The notes: generated by a model not told the origin, from the sequence alone. Positions 1 through 5,713 are shown, counted from the first letter of the stretch. The stretch is DNA of 5,872 bases from Selenomonadaceae bacterium (GCA_016286075.1 JAEERZ010000148.1:1-5872); one strand, 5' to 3'. Made by a program: numbers and translations.

Positions 1-2
1 CG

Positions 3-80
3 GCGTTTGAAATACGGGTTCCGGAAGCGGAATCGGAGGATGTACAGGGGGTTATATGCGATATGGGCATAGGGCTTTGA
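3..80 (+). CDS. 3' end of an upstream gene, possibly scpB (partial)
   Basis: The frame beginning at base 3 is open from the window edge to a TGA at 78-80 and encodes an acidic tail ending in CDMGIGL. It overlaps the start of the carboxypeptidase gene by 25 bases, as expected for tightly packed, translationally coupled genes. In many Firmicutes the gene before this type of carboxypeptidase and rluB is scpB, the chromosome segregation and condensation protein B, so scpB is the best guess. That guess rests on gene order alone, because 25 residues carry no diagnostic motif. A competing frame from base 1 to a TAG at 70-72 is also open but is strongly basic and less convincing. The stretch could also be non-coding. 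Confidence 0.35.
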   Translation, partial: AFEIRVPEAESEDVQGVICDMGIGL

Positions 81-1363
81 GAAGAAAAATTGCGGTTTTA
101 TGTTTCGCGTTGCTGCTGTTTGCAAACGTCGTTCCATCTTTTGCCGAGCGGGAAACAGAGGATGAAGCGGCAATCCATGCGGAGGAAGAGTTTTTCCGCG
201 CGGAGAGCGGAGTCCCTCTCGCCGACGAGCGGCAAAAGGCCCCGGCGAAGGACGGCGAACCGGAAGCTCCGCCCGTATTTATTCCGCCCGATGACGCTCT
301 TCCAAAGGTGACGGCGCGGTCGGCGGTGGTCATGGACGCTTTGACCGGGGAAGTGCTGTACCAGCGGGGAATGAACGAGCGACGCTATCCGGCCAGCACC
401 ACGAAAATCATGACTTTGATTACGGCGCTGGAAACGAAAGGAATAGGATTTGACGATGCGGTGACCGTCAGCTCGGCTGCAGCTGATATGGAAGGTTCAA
501 CCATGTGGCTGGAGCAGGGACAGCGTTTTCGATTGGAGGATTTACTGTATGGCATGATGCTCGTATCGGGAAATGATGCTGCCGTTGCCGTGGCGGAGCA
601 CGTCGCCGGCAACGTTTCCGATTTTGCCAAGCGTATGACGGAAAAAGCCCGCGCTATAGGTGCGGAACACACACGATTTACCAATTCCTGCGGGCTCCAT
701 GATCCGGGACACTATACGACGGCGTACGATCTTGCGCTGATAACGGTTTATGGCTATAAAAATTCGGCATTCCGACAAATCGTTTCCACAAAGGAGCGGC
801 GCGTGCCTCTTATGAAGCCGCCGTTCTTTCAAAATCTGGAAAACGAGAACATGCTGCTTTGGATTTATCAGGGGGCAAACGGCGTCAAGACCGGGTACAC
901 GGACGCCGCAGGCCGATGCGTTGTGACGGCGGCAGAGCGGGACGGTGTACAACTCGTTTCCGTGGTGCTGGACGGCGTCTATATGTGGAACGACTCGATT
1001 GCGATGCTCGATTACGGTTTTCGGAATACCGAAGGGCGGGACTTCGTAAAGCAAGGGGAAAGATTGGCGTCTGTTCCGGTTGCAGGCGGCGAGCAGGCGA
1101 CGGTGGCATTGACGGCGAAAGAGACGCTGCGGCTGTCCGTACCTCACGGCGACATGTCGGCGTATCGACGGGAGATAAAGGCGCCGCGCTCTGTGGAAGC
1201 GCCGGTGCGGCGCGGGGACAAGCTTGGCGAAGCGGTGTATTACTATCGAGGCAAAAAAGTTGCTTCCGTGGCGTTGACGGCGGATAGCGCCGTTGGGCGG
1301 GAAAATTCTTTTTTCTCCAATATTTCCCGATTGTGGCACAGAATTGTAACTTGGTTTTCATAA
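56..1363 (+). CDS. dacA: Secreted D-alanyl-D-alanine carboxypeptidase (PBP5/DacA-type, peptidase S11)
   Basis: This is a low-molecular-mass penicillin-binding protein that trims the terminal D-Ala from peptidoglycan pentapeptides at the outer face of the membrane. A signal peptide is clear: basic residues 2-11, a hydrophobic core at 12-26, and a probable cut after S28-F29-A30. An acidic, proline-rich linker (about 31-85) follows. The serine peptidase domain then shows all three active-site motifs: S114-T-T-K117, S171-G-N173 and K278-T-G280. Residues of about 327-420 fit the beta-rich PBP5 C-terminal domain. The end (SFFSNISRLWHRIVTWFS) looks like the amphipathic membrane anchor of this family. 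The ATG at 56 is preceded by an AGGGGG-like site at 46-51. The 435-residue length is slightly above the usual, because of the linker. The exact paralogue name (dacA, dacF or dacB) cannot be settled here. Confidence 0.95.
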   Translation: MRYGHRALRRKIAVLCFALLLFANVVPSFAERETEDEAAIHAEEEFFRAESGVPLADERQKAPAKDGEPEAPPVFIPPDDALPKVTARSAVVMDALTGEVLYQRGMNERRYPASTTKIMTLITALETKGIGFDDAVTVSSAAADMEGSTMWLEQGQRFRLEDLLYGMMLVSGNDAAVAVAEHVAGNVSDFAKRMTEKARAIGAEHTRFTNSCGLHDPGHYTTAYDLALITVYGYKNSAFRQIVSTKERRVPLMKPPFFQNLENENMLLWIYQGANGVKTGYTDAAGRCVVTAAERDGVQLVSVVLDGVYMWNDSIAMLDYGFRNTEGRDFVKQGERLASVPVAGGEQATVALTAKETLRLSVPHGDMSAYRREIKAPRSVEAPVRRGDKLGEAVYYYRGKKVASVALTADSAVGRENSFFSNISRLWHRIVTWFS

Positions 1364-1380
1364 TTTAGGAAGAGGTTTTC

Positions 1381-2127
1381 ATGGAAAGGTTGCAGAAAAT
1401 CATCAGTCGTGCGGGAGCGGCTTCGCGACGCGCGGCGGAACAAATGATTGCAGAAGGCCGCGTGACAGTGGACGGCGTTGTGGCGGAAACAGGCGCGCAG
1501 GCAGACGCTTCGCAGACAATCTGCATTGACGGTAAACCGATTCATGGCGCGGAACCTCACGTTTATTTCCTGCTGAACAAGCCGAAAGGATATATTTCGA
1601 CGGCGAAGGACGACCGCGGACGGAAAACGGTGCTTGATCTTTTGTCGGAGGTCAAGGCGCGCATATATCCGGTGGGAAGATTGGATAACGGCACCGAGGG
1701 ATTGCTGCTGCTCACAAACGACGGGGAATTGATGAACGGGCTACTGCACCCGGCCCGAGAGGTATGGAAAACCTATGCGGCGCAAGTGGAGGGCAGTTTC
1801 TCCAAGCAGGAACTGCAAACGCTGAAAAACGGCGTCTCCCTGGAGGACGGCTTGACGGCTCCGGCGAAAGTTCGCGTACTTGACTGGGACGACAGGACAG
1901 GCAGAACGAAAGTGGAAATATCCATCCATGAAGGGAAAAACAGGCAGGTGCGGCGTATGTGCGAGGCGGTCGGCCACCCTGTGCGCGCGCTGAAACGCAC
2001 GGAATTTGCCGGACTGAATCTCTCGGGCGTCAAGCGCGGCGAATACCGCACGTTGACGGCGGAGGAAGTCGCGTATTTGTATGAAGTTGCAGGTTTGCCG
2101 ATTCCCGGCGGGCAAAGAAAGGGCTGA
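1381..2127 (+). CDS. rluB: 23S rRNA pseudouridine synthase, RluB family
   Basis: The enzyme isomerises a uridine in 23S rRNA to pseudouridine, in the RsuA/RluB/E/F family; the E. coli RluB target is U2605. An N-terminal S4 RNA-binding domain spans about residues 1-60, beginning MERLQKIISRAGAASRR. The catalytic domain follows with LLNKPKGYIST at 64-74. The catalytic loop VGRLDNGTEGLLLLTNDGE carries the nucleophile D102. The conserved late motif EGKNRQVRRMCEAVGHPV sits at 184-201. The 248-residue length is normal and no key residue is missing. The gene starts 17 bases after the carboxypeptidase stop, with an AGGAAGAGG ribosome site at 1368-1376, and its stop lies three bases before the next ATG, so the genes are almost certainly one operon. 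RluB and RsuA-like members share these motifs; the Firmicute gene order favours RluB. Confidence 0.93.
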   Translation: MERLQKIISRAGAASRRAAEQMIAEGRVTVDGVVAETGAQADASQTICIDGKPIHGAEPHVYFLLNKPKGYISTAKDDRGRKTVLDLLSEVKARIYPVGRLDNGTEGLLLLTNDGELMNGLLHPAREVWKTYAAQVEGSFSKQELQTLKNGVSLEDGLTAPAKVRVLDWDDRTGRTKVEISIHEGKNRQVRRMCEAVGHPVRALKRTEFAGLNLSGVKRGEYRTLTAEEVAYLYEVAGLPIPGGQRKG

Positions 2128-2130
2128 ACG

Positions 2131-3393
2131 ATGGGGAAAATCCTGATTGTCGGCGCTGGCCCGGCGGGTATGATGGCGGCGGTAAAGGCGGCGGAGAACG
2201 GCGCGGACGTCATTTTGCTGGAAAAAATGGAACGCGTCGGCAAAAAGATGATGATTACGGGAAAAGGACGCTGCAATATGACGAATGCGGCCCCGATACC
2301 GGACATCATTAAAAATATTCCGGGCAACGGCGTATTTCTCAACAGTGCAATTCGATTTTTCGACAACGGGGACGTCATCGAGTTTTTCGAGAATGCAGGC
2401 GTTCCTACGGTCACGGAACGCGGCGGACGCGTTTTCCCAGCCAGTTCCCGCGCTGCCGACGCAGTGGACGCGATGCTGCATCGGTTGCATGAGCTTGGCG
2501 TTGATGTCAGGCTGCGAGCGGAAGTGCGCGACCTCTTGGAAAAAGACGGGCAAATTTCGGGCGTGCGGCTTTCTTCGGGAGAAGAGCTTGCCGGGGACGC
2601 AGTGATCGTCGCCACGGGCGGTGCGTCTTATCCGCGAACCGGCTCGACGGGCGACGGTTTTCGTATGGCGGCGGCGGTCGGACATACGGTGGAGTCGCCG
2701 ACTCCGGCGTTGGTGCCGCTGGAGACGGAAGAAGAATGGCCGAAAGAGCTTACGGGGCTTTCGCTGAAAAACGTCCGCGTCCGATTGTTTTCGGAAGACG
2801 AGCCGAGGGAAAAGCTCGGCGAGGCGTTCGGGGAAATGATGTTCACGCATTTCGGCGTGACGGGACCGATTGTCCTGACGTTGTCGCGAACAGCAGCGAT
2901 GTATTTGCAGGAGCATGAGACGCTCGACATGGAAATTGACATGAAACCGGCGTTGGACGAGGCGACGCTGGAAAAGCGCGTTCAGCGGGATTTTGAGCAG
3001 TATAAAAACAAGCATGTCAAAAACGCGATGACCGATCTCTTACCGGCGCGAATGATTTCTCCTGTGCTCGATCTTGCGTATATCGACGAGGAAAAGCCGG
3101 TGCATCAGATAGAACGCGCAGAACGTCTGCGTATTGTGGAAACATTGAAACGTCTGCCGTTGACGATTTCGCGCACGCGGCCCATTGACGAGGCCATTGT
3201 GACGGCGGGCGGCGTTTCCGTGAAAGAGCTGAATCCGAAAACGATGGAATCGAAGCTCGTCAAGGGTTTGTATTTTGTCGGAGAAGTCGCCGACGTGGAC
3301 GGCTTTACGGGCGGCTATAATCTGCAGGCCGCGTTTTCTATGGGCGCAGCGGCGGGAACATGGAGTGCGAAAGGTGGAGTGAAAAGGGTATAG
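2131..3393 (+). CDS. NAD(P)/FAD-dependent oxidoreductase, HI0933/BaiN family flavoprotein
   Basis: This is a cytosolic flavoprotein of the widespread HI0933 (YhiN/BaiN) family. Residues 4-32 form a Rossmann dinucleotide site, with G8-A-G-P-A-G13 and an acidic residue closing the second strand (E31). Further family signatures are GKGRCNMTNA at 44-53, GGRVFPASSRAADAVDA at 98-114, ATGGASYPRTGSTGDG at 161-176, MFTHFGVTGPIVL at 237-249, and a C-terminal FAD-binding block, VGEVADVDGFTGGYN at 383-397. The 420-residue length is standard. BaiN of Clostridium scindens acts in bile-acid dehydroxylation, but most family members have no known substrate and nothing here points to bile acids, so I give no symbol. 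The gene starts three bases after the rluB stop behind a modest AAAGGG site at 2118-2123. It is the last housekeeping gene before the accessory block. Confidence 0.92.
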   Translation: MGKILIVGAGPAGMMAAVKAAENGADVILLEKMERVGKKMMITGKGRCNMTNAAPIPDIIKNIPGNGVFLNSAIRFFDNGDVIEFFENAGVPTVTERGGRVFPASSRAADAVDAMLHRLHELGVDVRLRAEVRDLLEKDGQISGVRLSSGEELAGDAVIVATGGASYPRTGSTGDGFRMAAAVGHTVESPTPALVPLETEEEWPKELTGLSLKNVRVRLFSEDEPREKLGEAFGEMMFTHFGVTGPIVLTLSRTAAMYLQEHETLDMEIDMKPALDEATLEKRVQRDFEQYKNKHVKNAMTDLLPARMISPVLDLAYIDEEKPVHQIERAERLRIVETLKRLPLTISRTRPIDEAIVTAGGVSVKELNPKTMESKLVKGLYFVGEVADVDGFTGGYNLQAAFSMGAAAGTWSAKGGVKRV

Positions 3394-3405
3394 GGAGGAC
3401 TGAAC

Positions 3406-3885
3406 ATGTCTGGCATTTGGGAAGCACTCGAGGCCTTGCATAGAAAGAGCAATGAGGTTGCAGAATTCGAAGAAAAAAAGGCGTTGTTCTCATTTGGTCG
3501 TGGAGCTTTTTTTAGCGGCGCTTTAGACTATAAAATCGAAAACATGCATTTCTCGATGAGACCCTATAATGCTTACCATACCATGCAACGCTTCGAGTTT
3601 GATGTAACGGAAGAGGATTTGTGCAAGATAGGTACGATTGTCGCTCCCGCCATGAAATGGAAGAAAGAATACCGCAGTGTGCTTGATCGACTCGATGGTT
3701 ATGAATGGTCAATAGAGTATTGCTATAACGGAATCCAGATAAAATCATATGGATACGAGTCTTTTCCATGTAATTACAAAAAAGTAGTCAACGAGCTGCA
3801 AGAGTACATGGAAACATTATGCAAAAAGTATGCCGCCGATAAATATAAAGAGGATGAAGCCGAAGAAAGAAGAAGCCTATATTGA
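3406..3885 (+). CDS. Uncharacterised 159-residue acidic/charged protein
   Basis: I do not recognise this protein. A strong AGGGAGG ribosome site (3392-3398) overlaps the TAG of the flavoprotein gene, seven bases before the ATG, so translation is well supported and probably coupled. No signal peptide or membrane segment is visible. The N-terminus (2-26) looks helical and highly charged. The middle seems alternately beta: EFDVTEEDLCKIGTIVAP at about 64-81. Then comes YEWSIEYCYNGIQIKSYGYE with FPCNYKKVVNELQEYMETL. This pattern (Trp-x-Ile-x-Tyr, NG turn, Ile-x-Ser-x-Gly-Tyr, Pro-x-Asn, then a helix) reminds me of small uncharacterised Firmicute proteins, but I cannot name a family. The last 20 residues are a charged helix. 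Base composition is clearly lower in GC than upstream (25 of 60 at 3541-3600 against 40 of 60 at 2161-2220), suggesting transfer. Confidence 0.75.
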   Translation: MSGIWEALEALHRKSNEVAEFEEKKALFSFGRGAFFSGALDYKIENMHFSMRPYNAYHTMQRFEFDVTEEDLCKIGTIVAPAMKWKKEYRSVLDRLDGYEWSIEYCYNGIQIKSYGYESFPCNYKKVVNELQEYMETLCKKYAADKYKEDEAEERRSLY

Positions 3886-3897
3886 GAGGGTAATACC

Positions 3898-3996
3898 ATA
3901 TTTGACGAAACGAAAATGTACAAACTGACGGACGAAAAAGGGTAAGGGTATCTTTCGCCTAAAAAAGCACTCTTGAGAGTGGAAAAGGATAAATAA
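3898..3996 (+). pseudogene. Probable broken mini-gene between the 159-residue protein and the HNH nuclease
   Basis: A GAGAGGG site at 3884-3890 sits seven bases before an ATA codon at 3898, where an ATG would be expected. From there the frame reads IFDETKMYKLTDEKG, a TAA at 3943-3945, then GYLSPKKALLRVEKDK and a TAA at 3994-3996. One start-codon change (ATG to ATA) plus one nonsense change would account for the whole piece. It would then encode about 32 charged residues and fill the gap between its neighbours. It has the same reading frame as both neighbours, so it could instead be a remnant of a longer protein, or ordinary intergenic DNA that happens to read well. I recognise no family. An internal ATG at 3916 gives only nine codons. 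Confidence 0.35.
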
Positions 3997-3999
3997 TTC

Positions 4000-4599
4000 A
4001 TGAACAAAAACGAAGTCGGTATCGATGCCATCTGTGAAGCGTGTGTGGCGTTATCTGATGGGGATATTGAGAAAAGCAGAGAGATCATAGGGACAAAGTA
4101 TCCCCACCAAAAGCCGCTGAAACAGAGAAAGAGCTTCACGAAAAAAGAGCAGCTTACAATATTCATGCGTGACGGATTCATTGACAGATATTCCGGCGGC
4201 AGACTCATTTTTCCCGGCGTATTATCCATCTTGTCTGATACACTTCCCGATGTTTTTCCTGTTCATGAAAATTGGAAAACAGACCAATGCCATCAGGCAT
4301 GGTGGGATTTATTCCCAAGCATAGATCATATCGTGCCGCTGGCTTTCGGCGGGACAAACGACGAAGACAATCTCGTTTGCACGTCCATGAAACGAAACAT
4401 GGCGAAAGCCACATCCTCAATAGAGGAAATCGGATGGAAAATTTATCCTGCAGGGAAATTATCTGAGTGGGATGGGATGTTGTTATGGTTTTGGGAGTAT
4501 TGCCGAAGAAATCCCGAAGCATTAGATAATTCCTATACGCGCGGATGGTACGAAACTTGCCGCGACATGGAAGCAGTGGGAAATTATCATACAAAATGA
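4000..4599 (+). CDS. HNH endonuclease (stand-alone, about 200 residues)
   Basis: This is a predicted metal-dependent DNA nuclease of the beta-beta-alpha-metal fold. Residues 5-34 form a helical N-terminus ending in YP. Residues 44-73 hold a conserved stretch, KSFTKKEQLTIFMRDGFIDR followed by YSGGRLIFPG. The HNH core is FPSIDHIVPLAFGG (105-118), then N124-L, then KRNMAK (131-136). D109-H110 supply the general base, and N124 and N133 the other two positions, giving an H-N-N version with no zinc-binding CxxC pairs. The tail (137-191) is rich in Trp and helical. The whole agrees with a family of orphan bacterial HNH proteins of similar length that I recall, so it looks complete. An in-frame TAA at 3994-3996 fixes the start at or after 4000. 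The ribosome site is weak (AAAAGGA, 3983-3989). It may serve defence, a mobile element or a toxin role; no homing-intron or phage context is visible. Confidence 0.85.
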   Translation: MNKNEVGIDAICEACVALSDGDIEKSREIIGTKYPHQKPLKQRKSFTKKEQLTIFMRDGFIDRYSGGRLIFPGVLSILSDTLPDVFPVHENWKTDQCHQAWWDLFPSIDHIVPLAFGGTNDEDNLVCTSMKRNMAKATSSIEEIGWKIYPAGKLSEWDGMLLWFWEYCRRNPEALDNSYTRGWYETCRDMEAVGNYHTK

Positions 4600-4705
4600 C
4601 CTCTTGGTTGTCTTCTCGATGGAGAAAACGTATTGTGTCGCAAATGAAGCTCTTGGAGATCGGATTTTGGCTGATTGGTGTCAACAGGGACATGGAAATA
4701 ACAAC

Positions 4706-4746
4706 GACGAAAAATGAGGTGCCAATTTGGCACCTCATTTTTCGTC
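4706..4746. terminator. Perfect 18-bp hairpin, probable bidirectional terminator
   Basis: The left arm GACGAAAAATGAGGTGCC (4706-4723) and right arm GGCACCTCATTTTTCGTC (4729-4746) are exact reverse complements around the five-base loop AATTT. The inner GAGGTGCC/GGCACCTC core is GC-rich and is followed by five T on the right arm and preceded by five A on the left. This is the layout of an intrinsic terminator that can work from either direction. The T-run is short and is part of the extended stem, which is slightly atypical. It lies about 107 bases after the HNH stop and so should end the upstream transcript and insulate the toxin-antitoxin promoter. Confidence 0.8.
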
Positions 4747-4835
4747 AGGTTTCTTTCCTATGGTTGGTGGAATCTCTCGTTTGTTGGATGTAATTGTAAT
4801 CCTTCGTACATTTCTTTTCCGCTGTCTTTATTCTA

Positions 4836-4864
4836 TTGCTTTTACGGGGAATCTATGCAATAAT
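4836..4864 (+). promoter_or_regulatory. Predicted sigma-A promoter of the toxin-antitoxin operon
   Basis: TTGCTT at 4836-4841 (three of six matches to TTGACA) is followed after exactly 17 bases by AATAAT at 4859-4864 (five of six matches to TATAAT). Transcription would start near 4871, inside the palindrome and about 60 bases before the antitoxin ATG. The last three bases of the -10 box fall within the palindrome's left arm, so a protein bound there would block RNA polymerase. The call rests on consensus matching in AT-rich DNA, where chance matches are common. Confidence 0.45.
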
Positions 4865-4908
4865 TTTTAATCAGAAAATCAGAAATTCTGATTTTCTGAT
4901 TAAAAATT
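4862..4908. promoter_or_regulatory. 47-base perfect palindrome, probable toxin-antitoxin operator
   Basis: Bases 4862-4884 and 4886-4908 are exact reverse complements, 23 bp around the single base A4885. Each arm contains two copies of a TCAGAAA unit eight bases apart (4871-4877 and 4879-4885 on the left; the complement TTTCTGA at 4885-4891 and 4893-4899 on the right), giving four half-sites with two-fold symmetry. The palindrome overlaps the predicted -10 box and start point and ends 22 bases before the antitoxin ATG. Antitoxins of the AbrB/MazE fold commonly bind such sites with their toxin to repress their own operon. The same sequence in RNA could form a long AU-rich stem in the leader, and a weak terminator is an alternative role. 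Confidence 0.7.
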
Positions 4909-4930
4909 TTATCGAATCGGGAGGTACACC

Positions 4931-5197
4931 ATGAGCGTTGAGATGGTAACGGTACAAGGTCGGGGGCAGATTGTGATACCTAAAGATGTAAGGGAGGCGC
5001 TTTCCATTTCCGACGGGGACGCGCTGGCGGTCTACGCCACGGATAATGTGATCGTGATGAAGCCGTTTAGGCGGCCGACGGAGGAGGAATTTTCCGAGTG
5101 GCTGGAGGAGGCGCAAGGGTGGGCGAAGGGCGCCGGGATTCGGAAGAAGGACATCAACGACGCCGTGCGTTCCGTTAGGAGCAGGAAAGGAAAATGA
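4931..5197 (+). CDS. AbrB/MazE-fold (SpoVT-AbrB domain) antitoxin
   Basis: This small DNA-binding protein should neutralise the PIN toxin encoded next to it and repress the operon. Residues 4-45 are a swapped-hairpin AbrB domain, with the signature VTVQGRGQIVIPKDVREAL, then a GD turn (SISDGDALAVY) and a closing strand (NVIVMKPF). Residues 46-88 are a charged, largely helical tail, EEEFSEWLEEAQGWAKG followed by a very basic end, which is the usual toxin-binding part. A strong GGGAGGT ribosome site at 4919-4925 supports the ATG at 4931. Its stop overlaps the toxin start as ATGA, so the two are translationally coupled with antitoxin first, the normal order. Composition is high in GC (39 of 60 at 5101-5160), unlike the AT-rich leader and the HNH gene, so this module probably arrived separately. 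Confidence 0.88.
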   Translation: MSVEMVTVQGRGQIVIPKDVREALSISDGDALAVYATDNVIVMKPFRRPTEEEFSEWLEEAQGWAKGAGIRKKDINDAVRSVRSRKGK

Positions 5198-5580
5198 ACA
5201 TCGTCATAGACACTGGCGTGGTCGTCTCGGCGTTCTTCCTCGGCGGACTGCCCCGGCGGATTATCAAGGCGGTGGTGCGGGGAAACCTTGAGGCCTATGC
5301 CACGCGGGAAATCGTGGGGGAGTATGAGGCTGTTATCGCGGAGGTTGGGATGAAGAAGGGGGGCTCCCTTCGAGAAAACCTTGTGCTCCCGTTTACCTCG
5401 CACCTGCATATCGTTAAGCCGGAGCCCGATGAAGACAAGTTCATCGCTTGCACTCTTACGGCGGGGGCGTTCTATGTTGTGGAGGGCGGCGCAGATTTGT
5501 CGGCCATAGGACAAGGGCGGCGCGTCAAAATCATAACCGTCGAAGGAATTTGCCAGTTTCTTGATTTATGCGCCTTGTAG
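5194..5580 (+). CDS. PIN-domain toxin (COG1569/TIGR00305-like), possibly weakened active site
   Basis: PIN toxins are magnesium-dependent ribonucleases that stop translation when their antitoxin is lost. The single domain fills the 128-residue protein. Residues 2-15 (NIVIDTGVVVSAFF) form the first strand with catalytic D6; E43 lies in EIVGEYEAVI; D81 lies in PDEDKFIACTL; and the last core strand region reads YVVEGGADLSAIGQG, then VKIIT. Family members normally have DTN at the start and a GDxDL-like motif late. Here these are DTG (N8 replaced by G) and GGADL (G99 where the Asp is expected, from a GGC codon), while D101 is kept. Loss of G99's usual acid could reduce activity. An AGGAAAGG-like site lies just before the ATG, which overlaps the antitoxin stop by four bases. 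No clear terminator follows, so transcripts may run toward aroA. Confidence 0.85.
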   Translation: MNIVIDTGVVVSAFFLGGLPRRIIKAVVRGNLEAYATREIVGEYEAVIAEVGMKKGGSLRENLVLPFTSHLHIVKPEPDEDKFIACTLTAGAFYVVEGGADLSAIGQGRRVKIITVEGICQFLDLCAL

Positions 5581-5646
5581 AAAGGCTTTCGAAGTCGCCG
5601 CACAAAATCTCTGTTCCGCCTTTTCAATGCGAAATCAAAAGAAACA

Positions 5647-5655
5647 TGATATAAT
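5647..5655 (+). promoter_or_regulatory. Extended -10 promoter element for aroA
   Basis: TGATATAAT at 5647-5655 is a perfect TGn extension joined to a perfect TATAAT box. No good -35 box sits 16-18 bases upstream (ATGCGA at 17 bases), which extended -10 promoters tolerate. Transcription would start near 5662, leaving a leader of about 50 bases. A weaker second candidate, GTGACA at 5665-5670 with GTTAAT at 5688-5693, is also present. Either would let aroA be expressed independently of the inserted genes. Confidence 0.5.
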
Positions 5656-5713
5656 TAAAAATTAGTGACAAGTAAGCAAATCAATGTGTTAATTTTGAAA
5701 GTGGAGTAAAAGA

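Larger units (their letters stand above)
4600..4930. other. 331-base intergenic stretch separating the HNH gene from the toxin-antitoxin module
   Basis: The stretch is AT-rich (23 G+C in 60 bases at 4801-4860). It holds, in order, a doubtful 32-codon frame (4619-4717), a perfect 18-bp hairpin (4706-4746), about 90 bases in which I see nothing, and then the promoter and palindrome of the next operon. The 32-codon frame starts MEKTYCVANEALGDRILADW and ends inside the hairpin stem. It has no ribosome site and I do not recognise it, so it may be a leftover of a lost gene or chance. A longer open frame (4545-4793) runs through the hairpin and is not credible. Confidence 0.6.

Noticed and set aside
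1741..3015. A 424-codon open frame on the minus strand across rluB and the flavoprotein gene
   Set aside because: It is antisense to two genes with full sets of family motifs, its product is an Arg/His/Phe-rich string without a recognisable domain, and such mirrors are expected in GC-rich coding DNA.
3406..4599. Polymorphic-toxin and immunity pair made of the HNH and 159-residue proteins
   Set aside because: The nuclease lacks a secretion or delivery domain, and the small gene precedes it, whereas immunity genes normally follow; kept only as a loose possibility.
4545..4793. An 82-codon + strand frame overlapping the HNH gene end
   Set aside because: It starts inside the nuclease gene without a ribosome site and reads through the perfect hairpin, giving a Trp-rich product that resembles no family.
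4862..4908. Reading the palindrome as an insertion-sequence end, phage attachment site or CRISPR repeat
   Set aside because: It occurs once, has no spacer-repeat series, no transposase or integrase nearby, and its position over the predicted promoter fits an operator better.
5581..5640. Terminator after the PIN toxin gene (GAAAGGCTTTC near 5580-5590)
   Set aside because: Five base pairs around one base cannot form a stable loop and no T-run follows.
5658..5696. Inverted AAAATTA (5658-5664) and TAATTTT (5690-5696) upstream of aroA as a possible operator or riboswitch stem
   Set aside because: Only seven A/T pairs around a 25-base spacer, expected by chance in such AT-rich DNA, and no conserved riboswitch core is visible.
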